Positions 36,301 through 44,729 of a stretch of 64,000 nucleotides of DNA are shown here, one piece after another. The stretch is from Mytilus edulis. Its lineage: Eukaryota; Mollusca; Bivalvia; Mytilida; Mytilidae. The stretch spans positions 63,419,674-63,483,673 of the forward strand of contig NC_092350.1 of the NCBI RefSeq assembly GCF_963676685.1, read 5' to 3'. The notes beneath the pieces were generated by a model. The model ran no database searches, had not been told where the DNA came from, and was given only the letters and a program-made list of their open reading frames with translations. Every line of letters begins with the position of its first letter. Positions within the stretch are counted from its first letter, which is position 1. A program made the translations under genes and the position numbers.

Positions 36301-39300
36301 ATTTCAAATACCAGTCTGTACCAATAATTTCTTATACCTATACCAAACCTATTGCAACTAAAATTTTCAATTACAAACGCGTTTTGCAGAATCTCGATAT
36401 TGACGACTTCAAGTCTAAACCTCCTGATTGCACTTGTGCTAGTTCCCAATTCACATATAATCCTGCTGGCCACGTTATTACCGGTGACCTTAACATTGTT
36501 AATAACACTTCTCTACGAAATGTGTTATCGAAAGGTCCGAAATATCGTGAGCCTAAATCCATCAATTGGAAATACAACTTTAAAATTTTGATGAACTCAG
36601 TCGAGGATTATGCCAGGCAATGGGCTAAACGTGAAAAGGAAGACGTAGACACTCTATCCGAATGGATTAAGGCAGTGAGGTCGTTAATACAAATCAGAAT
36701 TAAGAAACTGAATGGGTCCATCAATGCCCATGCTACGTCAATCTTTAAAGACCCAAATGTTGCTAAACACTTATCCGACCTCCATGATAAATATGTTGTT
36801 GTCCCCGCAGACAAAGCCCCAAATAACATCGTTTTTGTCTGTAAAAGTCACTACACTAATTGCTTGATAAACGAATTAGGTATAGACAATTCACTTGGAA
36901 ACTCAACATATACCCGCACGACACTTAACAAAGAGGAAATCCTGGATAATCATAGTTCTGTTCTTTGTTCCTTTGGTATTTCAACCAAAGATGAAGAACT
37001 GGATCTTCCATCACTGTATTGGGTACCTAAACTACATAAGTTTCCTTACAAACAACGGTATATTGCTAGGTGTTCCAAGTGCTCCACGAAACCTCTTTCT
37101 AAATTATTAACATCTATTTTATCACCAATCAAAGACGGGCTTCAAAGTTATTGTGAAACTGCCTATTCTAGAGGTGGCGTGAATCAGATGTGGATACTTA
37201 AAAATTCCAAAGATCTTTTATAGTACATACAATCTAACTCTCGTTCATCTTGTAACAGTATTAAAACATTTGACTTTTCTACTCTTTACACAAGTATTCC
37301 ACATTCCAAATTAAAAGACAAATTGAAAGAGTTGGTATTACATTGCTTCATAAAAAAGAATGGCCAACGTAGATACAAGTATCTTGTCTTAGGTAGGGAT
37401 AAATCATACTTTGTAAAGAATCACTCTGATTCAAACAAAAAATTCTCTGAAACCGATATTATAAAGATGCTTGATTTCTTGATTGACAACATATTTGTAA
37501 CGTTCGGAGGACGTGTTTTTCAACAGACTGTCGGCATCCCAATGGGAACAAACTGTGCCCTTCTACTTGCCGACTTGTTTCTTTATTATTATGAAGCTGA
37601 CTTCATGCAGGAACTTATTAGGAAGAAAGATAAGAAGTTAGCAATATCCTTTAACTCTACTTTCCGCTATATAGATGACGTTCTTTCACTAAATAATTCA
37701 AAGTTTGGTGACTATATGGAACGCAGCTATCCCATCGAATTGGAGATAAAGGATACTACAGATACAGTTATGTCGGCTTCATATCTTGACTTACATCTAA
37801 AAATTGACAATGAGGGTCGTTTGAAAACAAAACTTTACGACAAAAGAGATGATTTCAGCTTTCCAATTGTGAACTTTCCATTTCTAAGTAGCAACATTCC
37901 AGCAGCACATGCATACGGTGTATATATCTCCCAATTGATACGATATTGCCGTGCTTGCATTTCCTATCATGATTTTCTTGAATAAAGGTTACTGCTCACA
38001 AGGAAGCTATTAAACCAAGAGTTCCAAATGGTGAAGTTGAAATCATCCCTTCGTAAATTTTACGGACGCCATCACGAGTTGGTTGACCGTTATGGAATAA
38101 CCGTTTCACAATTGATATCGGATATGTTTCTTATGTCGTAACTACAATCCTCTTCCCTTTCATGAATGTGACCTACCGAATTAGACTATTAACCGGATTT
38201 GTAATCACATAAGCAACACGACGGGTGCCACATGTGGAGCAGGATCTGCTTACCCTTCCGGAGCACCTGAGATCACCCCTAGTTTTTGGTGGGGTTCGTG
38301 TTGTTTATTCTTTAGTTTTCTATGTTGTGTCATGTGTACTATTGTTTTTCTGTTTGTCTTTTTCATTTTTAGCCATGGCGTTGTCAGTTTGTTTTAGATT
38401 TATAAGTTTGACTGTCCCTTTGGTATCTTTCGTCCCTCCTTTTGACAAAATCCGTTGAGAATAACACATATAACATTAAAACTAGAAGGTTTGGTACCAT
38501 TAAAACGTTTATCCCCGTGGCAAATGTTTGTACTGTCCTAAGTCAGAAATCTAATGTAAAGTAGTTGTCGTTTGGTTTTGTAATTTATACGTGGTTCTCG
38601 TTTCTCGTTTTTTATATAGATTAGACCGTTGGTTTTCCAGTTTGAATGGTTTTACATTAGTAATTGTAAGGCCCTTTCATAGCTTGTTGTTCGGTGTGAG
38701 CCAAGTGTTGAAGGTCGTATCTTGACCTATAATGGTTTACGTTTATACATTTTTATTTGGATGGAGAGTTGTCTCATTGTCACTCATACCACATCTTCCT
38801 ATATCTATTAAATACATGAATTTGGGATATAAAAGAACCGTGACACGTCTTATAGCAATGCGAATTTACACTCAGCAAAACAGTCACAATAGGGAATAAT
38901 TCACGTTCGGTAATTAAAAGATCAGATGACGTAATGACAAAACACAATCTTACACGTGGTAAAACTGTCCTTAGTTAGTTTGGACAAAGACACATCGTAT
39001 GAATCAACCAATCCATGATGGTGTCCGTTACATTTACGGCGTATCATTTTTAGTCTGTCCTGCTAATAACTTTGTTGGAGCAGTTTCTACGTAAGGATCA
39101 CATATAAATGCATTTATTTTGTGGGATTAAACCTGGTTTTATAGTTAGCTTAATATCCAACTTACATGACAGGTGTTTATAGTCTGTTCTATTGACACAA
39201 TTAGGTGAACAACAATTTTTTTTTAAATTTCAGCGTTTATAACTTGTTCTACTAATCAGTATTTCTAAACGATTTTACTTCTTCTAAATTACCATTACAA

Positions 39301-41881
39301 AATGTGAGGCATTGCTTATAGTATATATATCCATATTCCAATTCCTCGAGTCATTTGTATTTATAATGTCAGATTAAAACCAATTTCCTGATATTTGATG
39401 CATTGTTTTACTCCTTGTTAGAGGGATATAGTCTAAAGTTATGTGAGGAAAAATATTGGTCGGAGATAACATATGTCTCGAATGGGACGTCCATAACAGT
39501 CGATTTCCATAGCGACGATGCGTATCAAAAACAAGGATTTATATTATCGTACCAACAGACAAGTAAGTATAATAGCGTTTTAAAAAAAAATCTTTTATGA
39601 ATTGCTTAAAATTTTAAACTTTAAACAACTTCGCGTATGTGCTGTAATATTCAAACAAACTTACCTTTTTTTATACTATAAATACACAATGCTGGTTTTA
39701 AACAGATTTTAACAAGAAGAAAATAGACAGCGTAAGCCGAAAAAAAGCTAGGTAACGGCACTTGTATTGTTGTATTGTAACATTTTTTATGTTATTTTGA
39801 ATAGACAGAAAAAATATTACAGTCATTTCTTATAATTCTAAATTCCATTTTAAACCATAGAAAACCATGAAAAAACGTTGATGACGTCACGGTCACATGA
39901 CTAAAATATGTCTATGGGTTCATAACAAAATAACGTCACCCAATCAGAAGACGCGTTACATCCAAAATTAAATTATTGAATTATATCAATAAAATAAATT
40001 TGACAACGAAATAATGTATATCACTTTGTAATAGAACGGTTACATGATTAGTCTTGTTGTTAGATTGTCTATTCAAATACTATAATGTAATAGAACGGTT
40101 ACATGCTAAGTTTTGTTGTTAGATTGTCTATTCAAATATTATAATGTAATTATGAATATAATAAAGGCAACAGTAGTATAATGCTGAAAGTCATAAATCG
40201 ATTGAGAGAAAACAAATCCAGTTTACAAACTAAAACTGAGAGAAACACATCAAATATAACAGTAAAACAACAGTACAATAGAAACACTAAAGAGCAACAA
40301 AAAACAAAACTACAATGCAACACACACAGCAACAAATTATAAGATAACTATTGCCATTTTTCTGACTTGGTACAGGACATTTTAAGAAAAAAATGGTTGG
40401 TTGAATCTGGTTTTGTGGCTAGCTAAAGCTCCCACTTTTATGGCAATGTTAAATAGAACACTAAAATGACAACATTACTTGACGGGACTACAATACAAAT
40501 AAATTAAAAAGCATTCAGGACAGAGAAATACACAATTAAACAATAGAACATAACGACATGCTAATAGTTAAAGGTAACAGGCTTATAATCTAACAATATT
40601 TTACATAATACATTAATTCATTATTAAAATCAAATTTGTATACATTCTTTAAAATCAAAATACTATGTTATCAACTTATTTTGAATGTATCAGTCGAGAC
40701 ACTTATTGCATGCGTAATCTGAACAAAAACTTGAGAAAAAATAATTCCATGGAAAGTTTTGTTAGAAAAAAAATGACAGATAAAACTGTAGACCAGGCAA
40801 ATATGTGCTTCAATATACGTGCATAACTCGGCATAAATCACTGAGACTTTAAAACACTATTCAGTTATGAAAACACAAACAAAAATATAATAACCCAAAA
40901 GCAAAATCACTCAATAATATAAAAAAGGAAAGCAAAATGAGACTTGACAAATTGGATTTTAGCTTTTTCTCAAAATTAGCTACGAAAATAGAACCAGCAA
41001 CATACGATCATGACAACACCAGAGCAACTAAATAAACAACGTATTTGATTTCAGCGAAAGAAATCTCTCTATTACGGACACAAATTTACACTAGGTTAAA
41101 TCACCAACTAGTCAAAACATTTACTGAATTTTGTCATCGGTACATGGACATCATTCGTAAACATAAATCAACATGCAGACATCTTATATAAGTTCAGGTA
41201 TTTTACATCCAATAATTTTTGGTAATTTTTTTAAAAAAGCACAAAATGTTGGCATTCATCTCAAAAGATAAACCCAACCTTTTAGCAGACTTGTTCGGAA
41301 GGGATATATTTACGATATTGTTATCAGGTTATTAAGTATTGCATATTCCGATATTAATATTGATTCTTTGTATCGGAAATAAAAACATTTTTGATAAAAA
41401 AAAATGTTGTTGGCTAGAGTCCTTTGTCAATTTATGTATCATTGTCATTTTGTTTAGGTTCTTTTGATACCTATTTTGACATCGGACTCGGACTCCTTTT
41501 CATTTTTGAATTTTACTGTGCGTATTGCTATTTGATTCTTTATTATACATTGGATAGTGTTCATTTACGTGGTTTGGAGTTTAGTGTTACGTCCATTTTC
41601 ACTGAACTAGTACACACTTTTATTTAGGGGCCAGCTGAGGACCACCTCCGAGTGCGGGATTCTCTCGCGGCGTTGAAGACCTACTGGTGGCCTTTGGCTG
41701 CTTTATAGTTGGTTAGTTATCTCTTGACATATTCCCCATTTCCATTCTCAATTTTGTTATTTTAAATGATTTATTTTCTGTTTCAGTTTTACCATGCTCA
41801 TACTGCACAGCAAATATTACAAGACCACTTTATATGTTAACATACATCTTGGCATTTTGTCTCACATATAACAAACTATGA
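27270..41881 (+). CDS. Secreted or membrane-tethered protein with two CUB domains (8 exons)
   Basis: Assembled by hand from eight exons; 846 coding nt, 281 aa. A signal peptide (residues 1-19) is followed by CUB1 (about 24-133), CUB2 (about 138-250) and a short tail (251-281). CUB2 has four cysteines (138, 168, 194, 211) and classic blocks: ISSPYFPELY, CQWII, CQYDYLKV, FHSDD and QGFILSYQ. CUB1 has NCSW, CSGDTVNVHDG, IEFVSDG and GFDMKI but only three cysteines. CUB modules are extracellular beta-sandwich domains for protein or carbohydrate binding; the ligand here is unknown. All splice sites are GT/AG and phases match (1,2,1,1,2,1,1). The first seven exons are convincing; exon 8 is less certain. 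Introns hold PLE, MR1 and MR2 elements. Confidence 0.75.
28023..28131 (-). repeat. MR1 repeat split by PLE-D, left part
   Basis: TATATAGATAAGACCGTTGG and CCCGTTTGAATGGTTTATCA are MR1 minus-strand landmarks. The repeat resumes at 29516; together they match the uninterrupted copy at 38585-38815. Confidence 0.8.
28120..28131. repeat. 12-bp target site duplication, left
   Basis: TTATAGCTTGTT, repeated exactly at 29516-29527 on the other side of PLE-D. The uninterrupted MR1 copy has one such site (CATAGCTTGTTGTTCGG near 38677). Confidence 0.8.
28132..28512 (-). repeat. PLE-D terminal repeat, left (inverted) arm
   Basis: Inverted copy of 29147-29515, with a few substitutions and small indels (for example extra bases near 28165). 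Carries the minus-strand ribozyme copy with a core mutation. Confidence 0.85.
28193..28283 (-). ncRNA. Hammerhead ribozyme copy, core-mutated
   Basis: Minus-strand equivalent of the ribozyme at 29375. Stem I and stem III still pair, but the core reads CTAATGA instead of CTGATGA (G5 to A), which should abolish cleavage. Confidence 0.6.
28506..29051 (+). pseudogene. PLE-D reverse transcriptase, C-terminal 180 residues
   Basis: An open frame of 181 codons covering the region after the YxDD box: FLDLEIFKGERL, SVLDLKCFTKKTEKFQYLH, NHPISNFKSFIKGEVIRILR and the typical PLE RT ending GFKRNRNIGELFKRAIP. The last block aligns by eye with the PLE ending that precedes the linker to GIY-YIG. It stops right there, so no endonuclease is encoded. 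All catalytic motifs upstream are missing. The first codons overlap the left terminal repeat, showing where the truncation joins. Confidence 0.8.
29147..29515 (+). repeat. PLE-D terminal repeat, right arm
   Basis: Sense-oriented relative to the RT ORF. Carries the hammerhead with the intact core. Ends TTTCTATGAAA next to the right target duplication. Confidence 0.85.
29375..29464 (+). ncRNA. Hammerhead ribozyme with canonical core
   Basis: Stem I: TGGTCT (29375-29380) with AGGCCA (29459-29464), six pairs including one G-U. Core CTGATGA at 29381-29387. Stem II: GGTT (29389-29392) with AACC (29421-29424), long internal loop, and an A-C mismatch at the 10.1/11.1 position. GAAA at 29426-29429. 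Stem III: ACATTG (29429-29434) with CAATGT (29452-29457), six pairs. Predicted cleavage after A29458 (triplet GTA). Such ribozymes process PLE transcripts. Activity is plausible but the 10.1/11.1 mismatch may weaken it. Confidence 0.7.
29516..29654 (-). repeat. MR1 repeat split by PLE-D, right part
   Basis: Begins with the second TTATAGCTTGTT, then GTTCGGTGTGAGCCAAGGCT and GGAGAGTTATCTCAATGGTA. Continuation of 28023-28131. Confidence 0.85.
29682..29775 (+). CDS. CUB gene exon 2: start of CUB1
   Basis: Acceptor CACATTACAG, donor GG|GTGAGT. Residues 20-51 with first cysteine C24 and the GYPNGYAG turn that stands where CUB domains have their SP.YP..Y block. Enters in phase 1, leaves in phase 2. 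The exon lies only about 30 bp beyond a minus-strand MR1 repeat. Confidence 0.75.
29855..30000 (+). repeat. MR1 repeat in intron 2
   Basis: GTATGAGTGCCAATGAGACA, then ACACGGAGCCTTGTCTCACA. Lies between exons 2 and 3. Confidence 0.7.
30387..30499 (+). CDS. CUB gene exon 3: middle of CUB1
   Basis: Acceptor TCGTATTGCAG, donor G|GTAACT. Residues 51-89 carry C55 in NCSW (also an N-glycosylation sequon, NCS) and C79 in VSCSGDTVNVHDG, the CUB C.~D.v.v.DG block. Leaves in phase 1. Confidence 0.8.
30905..31095 (+). repeat. MR1 repeat in intron 3
   Basis: GATATAAGAAGATGTGGTAT, GAGTGCCAACGAGACAACTC and AGTGTAAAACCATACAAACG. Confidence 0.75.
31406..31540 (+). CDS. CUB gene exon 4: end of CUB1
   Basis: Acceptor ATTGTTCAG, donor G|GTAAGC. 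Residues 89-134 with YIEFVSDGIS and GFDMKI, the F.SD and GF strands that close a CUB domain. The fourth cysteine normally present in this third of the domain is absent. Confidence 0.8.
31830..31920 (+). CDS. CUB gene exon 5: start of CUB2
   Basis: Acceptor TCTCTTTGCAG, donor AC|GTAAGT. Residues 134-164 with C138, sequon NLT and QYISSPYFPELY, the textbook CUB N-terminal block. Phase 1 in, phase 2 out, as in exon 2. Confidence 0.85.
32188..32263. repeat. Perfect 23-bp inverted repeat, 30-bp loop
   Basis: Arms 32188-32210 and 32241-32263 are exact complements (starting GTGACCTAATATG, ending CATATTAGGTCAC). A direct repeat of about 22 bp (AGGTC.CTAG.ACACTATG) lies at 32048 and again at 32257, overlapping the right arm. 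In intron 5. Confidence 0.75.
32290..33635. other. Intron 5 sequence, no clear element
   Basis: A diverged MR1-type tail is visible near 33045-33110 (AGACACATACATAATATGGC). The rest is unassigned AT-rich intron. Confidence 0.45.
33636..33920 (+). pseudogene. PLE family B fragment with internal deletion
   Basis: Matches the 36-38 kb copy from YLDLHL-encoding sequence to past the stop: ATCTTGACTTACATCTAGAA, GATTTCAGCTTTCCAATTGT, then ACGAGTTGGTTGACCGTTAT. A 159-bp stretch present at 37918-38076 is missing, with ACG shared at both ends of the gap. Lies in intron 5. Confidence 0.75.
34489..34607 (+). CDS. CUB gene exon 6: middle of CUB2
   Basis: Acceptor TTATATTCAG, donor G|GTTAGC. Residues 164-204 with DRDCQWII, LLFMDIE, C194 and CQYDYLKVADG. 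The Glu and Asp in these blocks are the positions used for calcium in calcium-binding CUB domains. Phase 2 in, phase 1 out, as in exon 3. Confidence 0.85.
34648..34970. repeat. Degenerate (TCACCG/TCATCG)n microsatellite
   Basis: About 320 bp of three- and six-base units built from CAT, CGT and CAC, starting 41 bp after exon 6. Period three keeps ORFs open on both strands (34560-35006 plus, 34903-34631 minus); these are artefacts. Confidence 0.9.
35255..35830 (-). mobile_element. MR2 copy, minus strand
   Basis: Contains the reverse complement of the MR2 landmarks: CAGTAGTATACCGCTATTCT, GACTTGGTACAGGACATTTA, the ribozyme at 35503-35548 and GGGATAAGAACATCCTTATT. Lies in intron 6 just before PLE-B, in opposite orientation. 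Confidence 0.75.
35503..35548 (-). ncRNA. Degenerate hammerhead ribozyme (MR2)
   Basis: Minus strand: stem I AACGTCA with TGGCGCATT, core GTGGTTA (C3, A6 and G8 changed), stem II GTC..AAC, intact GAAAC and minimal stem III ACGCACGT followed by C. Best preserved cleavage triplet (GTC) of the MR2 copies, but the core is mutated. Confidence 0.5.
35922..38141 (+). pseudogene. PLE family B reverse transcriptase, nearly full length, three stops
   Basis: A single frame from 35922 to the natural stop at 38139-38141, broken only by TGA (36180), TAG (37221) and TAA (37983), with no frameshift. Blocks in order: CTCASSQFTYNPAGHVITGD, DKYVVVPADKAPNNIVFVCK, LPSLYWVPKLHK, FDFSTLYTSIPH (RT motif with catalytic Asp), GIPMGTNCALLLADLFLYYYE, FRYIDDVLSLNN (YIDD), YLDLHLKID, KLYDKRDDFSFPIVNFPFL, YGVYISQLIRY and SSLRKFYGRHHELVDRYG. 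No C-terminal GIY-YIG follows, and the 5' end is cut. PLE is the likely class; one with N-terminal endonuclease would explain the RT-terminated C-terminus. Sits in intron 6 of the CUB gene, same strand. Confidence 0.8.
38142..38455 (+). mobile_element. PLE family B 3' tail
   Basis: Landmarks: TTTCATGAATGTGACCTACC, CACATGTGGAGCAGGATCTG, CTTCCGGAGCACCTGAGATC, TTTTTAGCCATGGCGTTGTC and GACTGTCCCTTTGGTATCTT. The same tail recurs at 21.7, 55.5, 55.8/56.8 and 57.5 kb. Confidence 0.75.
38585..38815 (-). repeat. MR1 repeat, minus strand, uninterrupted
   Basis: TATATAGATTAGACCGTTGG through CATAGCTTGTTGTTCGGTGT to CACATCTTCCTATATCTATT. Serves as the empty-site reference for the PLE-D insertion. Confidence 0.8.
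38820..39060 (-). pseudogene. PLE family C RT end and tail fragment
   Basis: On the minus strand GHHHGLVDSYDVSLSKLTKD is readable near 39020-38960, the family C version of GRHHELVDRYG. The tail matches 60640-60945. Lies in intron 6. Confidence 0.6.
39422..39562 (+). CDS. CUB gene exon 7: end of CUB2
   Basis: Acceptor TCCTTGTTAG, donor A|GTAAGT. Residues 204-251 with C211 (LKLCEEK), sequon NGT, ITVDFHSDD and QGFILSYQQT. Phase 1 in and out, as in exon 4. It is 4.8 kb from exon 6 across an intron full of retroelements. Confidence 0.8.
40028..40147. repeat. Tandem duplication of about 61 bp
   Basis: Two units with GTAATAGAACGGTTACATG and TTGTTGTTAGATTGTCTATT. In intron 7. Confidence 0.8.
40160..40600 (-). 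mobile_element. MR2 copy without ribozyme, minus strand
   Basis: Starts ATAAAGGCAACAGTAGTATA (the family 3' end) and contains TGACTTGGTACAGGACATTT. The 5' part with the ribozyme is missing. In intron 7. Confidence 0.7.
41035..41757 (+). pseudogene. PLE family A copy, RT end and tail
   Basis: Diverged match to 9570-10560: AGCGAAAGAAATCTCTCTAT, then CGTAAACATAAATCAACATG encoding RKHKSTCRHLI, with stops and frameshifts, followed by the tail GGGGCCAGCTGAGGACCACC and the end CATTCTCAATTTT. It ends about 30 bp before the tentative exon 8 acceptor of the CUB gene. Confidence 0.75.
41787..41881 (+). CDS. CUB gene exon 8: hydrophobic C-terminal tail (tentative)
   Basis: Acceptor TTTTCTGTTTCAG follows the 3' end of a PLE-A copy by only about 30 bp. 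In the required phase it encodes 31 residues ending at TGA 41879-41881. The start has CSYCTANIT (sequon NIT) and the end is hydrophobic: LYMLTYILAFCLTYNKL. Such a tail could be a GPI-attachment signal or a weak membrane anchor. The phase match gives some support, but a real terminal exon elsewhere is possible. Confidence 0.45.
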
Positions 41882-41899
41882 TCATACATTGTACCTTCA

Positions 41900-41905
41900 A
41901 TTAAA
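41900..41905 (+). promoter_or_regulatory. Possible polyadenylation signal ATTAAA
   Basis: ATTAAA lies 19 bp after the tentative stop codon. It is a common variant of AATAAA but also frequent by chance here. Confidence 0.25.
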
Positions 41906-42490
41906 AAGTCTATTTGAATGTCATATATGACTGACAATTAGTTTTCAGTCTTGTAAAGAATCTGATTTTGAATATAAAAAAAAACAAGCAAATATGCATC
42001 TTACCCTGCTGTTATATTTTTTTACAGCTTCTTTCCTACACCAATTGGTCATAAAAAAAAATACAACAAGAAAACGATAAAAACATCTTGGCATTTAAAT
42101 TTTTTGTTTTTGTTTTTTAATACATGTGCAGATAAGTACACACACTTATTTACATTGCTCTTTATTTATTTGTGTGTGTGTATATATGACCAAATACATT
42201 CTTGTTAATTGATAACTGTGTCTATTATTGAAATCAAAGAGCAATTTGAAATTAACTTCTAGTTTATTAGAATAAAGTGCTTGTAATATTCAAAGAAAGA
42301 TAACTCTTAATATTTTATATTTTTACTTTTCCTTTTTACAAACCAAATAGGAAGAAGTTGAAGTTGCAATATATAGTACATATGTTTTATTCTTGTTGTA
42401 TGATTTACTGTCTGATTACTTTAATGTATTAATTGGTTCTAGGAGCATTTTTATCTGTCAATACTCTTATGAAAATTAATCATCTTTCTT
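41906..42490. other. AT-rich spacer or 5' UTR of the next LINE
   Basis: No coding signal. Part may be the LINE 5' UTR; its exact start could not be fixed. Confidence 0.35.
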
Positions 42491-43320
42491 ATGGAAAAGA
42501 AAAATTTATTAATTTCAAGCTGGAACATTCAAGGACATACCTGCAAGGGGCATGATAAGTTCACCGACCCAGAATTTATTACAAATATTAAAAATAGTGA
42601 TATTATATGTCTTATGGAAACTCATAGTGGGCCTGAAGACAATTTATAAGAAATTCCAGATTTTAAAGCTACAGTATCCATTTAGTGAGATCAAAATCTA
42701 AAAAGTCTAGGAAAAGATTTGGGGGCATCTCAGTATATGTGAAATCATGTTTAAAGAGAGGAATTAAATTCCTGAAACATCAAACAAATGATTACATTTG
42801 GTTACAGTTATGCAGGAGTTTATTGGCCTCAAAAAAGATATATTTATCTGCTATATGTACAATCCCCCTTCAGATTTTACTTATACTAAGTCTCTTGATC
42901 TAGATTACTTTGATATTCTTGAAAAAGAAATATCTCTTTTTTCAGAACAAGGACACATTATTCTTGAGGGAGATTTAAATGCAAGAACTGGTATAGGCTT
43001 TGATTTTATAAAAGAAGATAATGGGGCCCATCTTTCCCTCTTTGATGGATATTGTCCTGATAATAAACTTAGTCAACGTCAAAGTATGAATAAAATAGTT
43101 ACATCAAGGTGCAGACAATTAAACGATTTATGTCTACGCATTTAAATGGCCGTATTTTTGGAGATTCACTGGGTCAGTATACCTCATACCAGTATGTTGG
43201 TAATAGTGTAATAGACTAGTTTATTGTTTCTGAGCAATTGTTATAATATATATCTTTTTTTAAGGTACATACATTTGATGGTCTAATGTCTGATCATTGT
43301 AAAATATCATTGATGATAAA
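42491..43320 (+). pseudogene. LINE endonuclease domain, broken
   Basis: ATG at 42491. Motifs in order: ISSWNIQG, IICLMETHSG, then after a TAA at 42647 and frame changes GGISVYVK, ICYMYNPPSDF, GDLNARTGIG (catalytic Asp/Asn, about 42970-42999) and MSDHCKISL (about 43286-43312, catalytic His). This is the APE-type endonuclease of a non-LTR element, different from the one at the left window edge. Confidence 0.8.
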
Positions 43321-44729
43321 TGTCAATTGTTTTTTACATGTTGTTAATCCAAAGTTGACTGGTCTATCTAATAAATATAAATGGGATGATAACTATGAAA
43401 CCAAATTTAAACTGGCATTAGAATCCAATACAGTCAAAACATTAGTTAAAGAATTTGAAAACTCAATATCTAATAACTTTTCCATAGAGAAAAATAAAAT
43501 TGAAAATATTGTTAACAATTTCAATAAAATTATCTATGATGCAGCTGATCAATGTCTCAAAAAGAAAGGGGGAACCCTAAGAACAAAAAAAACTGCATGC
43601 CGAAATGCTAAACCAAGTAACTCCTCTTTTAAGTGGTATGATATGTCATTGATTAACCTTAAAAAAAATATTGACAATAGACTCGAGCCCTTTCTTAAAT
43701 ATGGTAGTGACCCAAATGTTAGATCTTTATATTTTAGTACATTTAAGCAATATAGGAAACTTAGAAAACTAAAGTCTCACAAATACCGCCAAGAGATTAT
43801 AAATAGACTGGACACTTTGTACAATACAAATCCAAAAGAATACTGAAAACTGATTGATCAGCTCAAATCAAAAAATAAATCTAAAACTGATGAAGAAAGT
43901 AATGTATCCGAAACTGATTGGTATGATTATTTTAGGAAATTGAACAAGGAGATATACTCAAATACAGAAATGGATATCCTTTTAGAAAATTTAGTGAAAA
44001 ACAAAATTTGTTATGAATTAGATTACATCATATCTGAAAATGAAATACATAAAGCTATAAAAGAGTTGAAGAATAATAAAGCAGCAGGCTTTGATGTAAT
44101 AATAACTGAGATGCTTAAATGTGGCCAGTCAGTTTTGGTGAAACCACTTAATAAACTATTTAATACTATATTCTCATCAGGGGAGTATCCAACTCAATGT
44201 AGTCATCTTATGCTTGCAGTGGAACCTGAAAATAAACTATGAAAAAAATAAATGTGTGATATTTAACACATCTGGTCGTTTATTGAGTTCAAAATTAATT
44301 ATCAATAATATCACTTTAGAAAATGTTAAACATTATAGATATTTGGGAGTTGTATTTTCAGCATCTGGTGCATTTACAGAGGCAAAATCTGAACTTAACA
44401 AAAAGGGGTTAAAGGCCTTTTTTAAACTAAGAAATTTTTTTAGTGACTCACTTCCAAAAACTTCAACATTCGTTCATATATTTGACCACACAATTCAGAC
44501 AATTTTACTGTATGGATCAGAAATATGGGGTACTGGCAGTCCCTCGAAACTCAATGATTCATCTTCTTTTTATAAACTATGTAATAATTTTATACTTGAA
44601 AAATTTAATGTAAAAAGTTGTAAATATATACTTGGTGTGAACAGAAAGAGCACAAATAATGCTGTCATGGCAGAAGTGGGACATTTACCAATACAATTGT
44701 CTATTTTATTAAGCATCCTTAAATATTAG
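43286..44729 (+). pseudogene. LINE reverse transcriptase with the palm deleted
   Basis: Linker at 43286-43846, then RT start IHKAIKELKNNKAAGFDVII (44048 on) to SSGEYPTQ near 44195. The next readable block is LQWNLKINYEKNKCVIF, which in intact LINEs lies after YADD. So the GxPQGS-like and YADD motifs are gone, joined near 44200-44215 with a frame change. Downstream RT thumb is intact: YRYLGVVFSASGAF, LLYGSEIWG and VMAEVGHLPI. Confidence 0.8.

Noticed and set aside
39880..39960. TGACGTCA and nearby CGTCAC as a regulatory element of the CUB gene
   Set aside because: It lies in intron 7 inside repeat-like sequence, and single CRE matches occur several times in the window.
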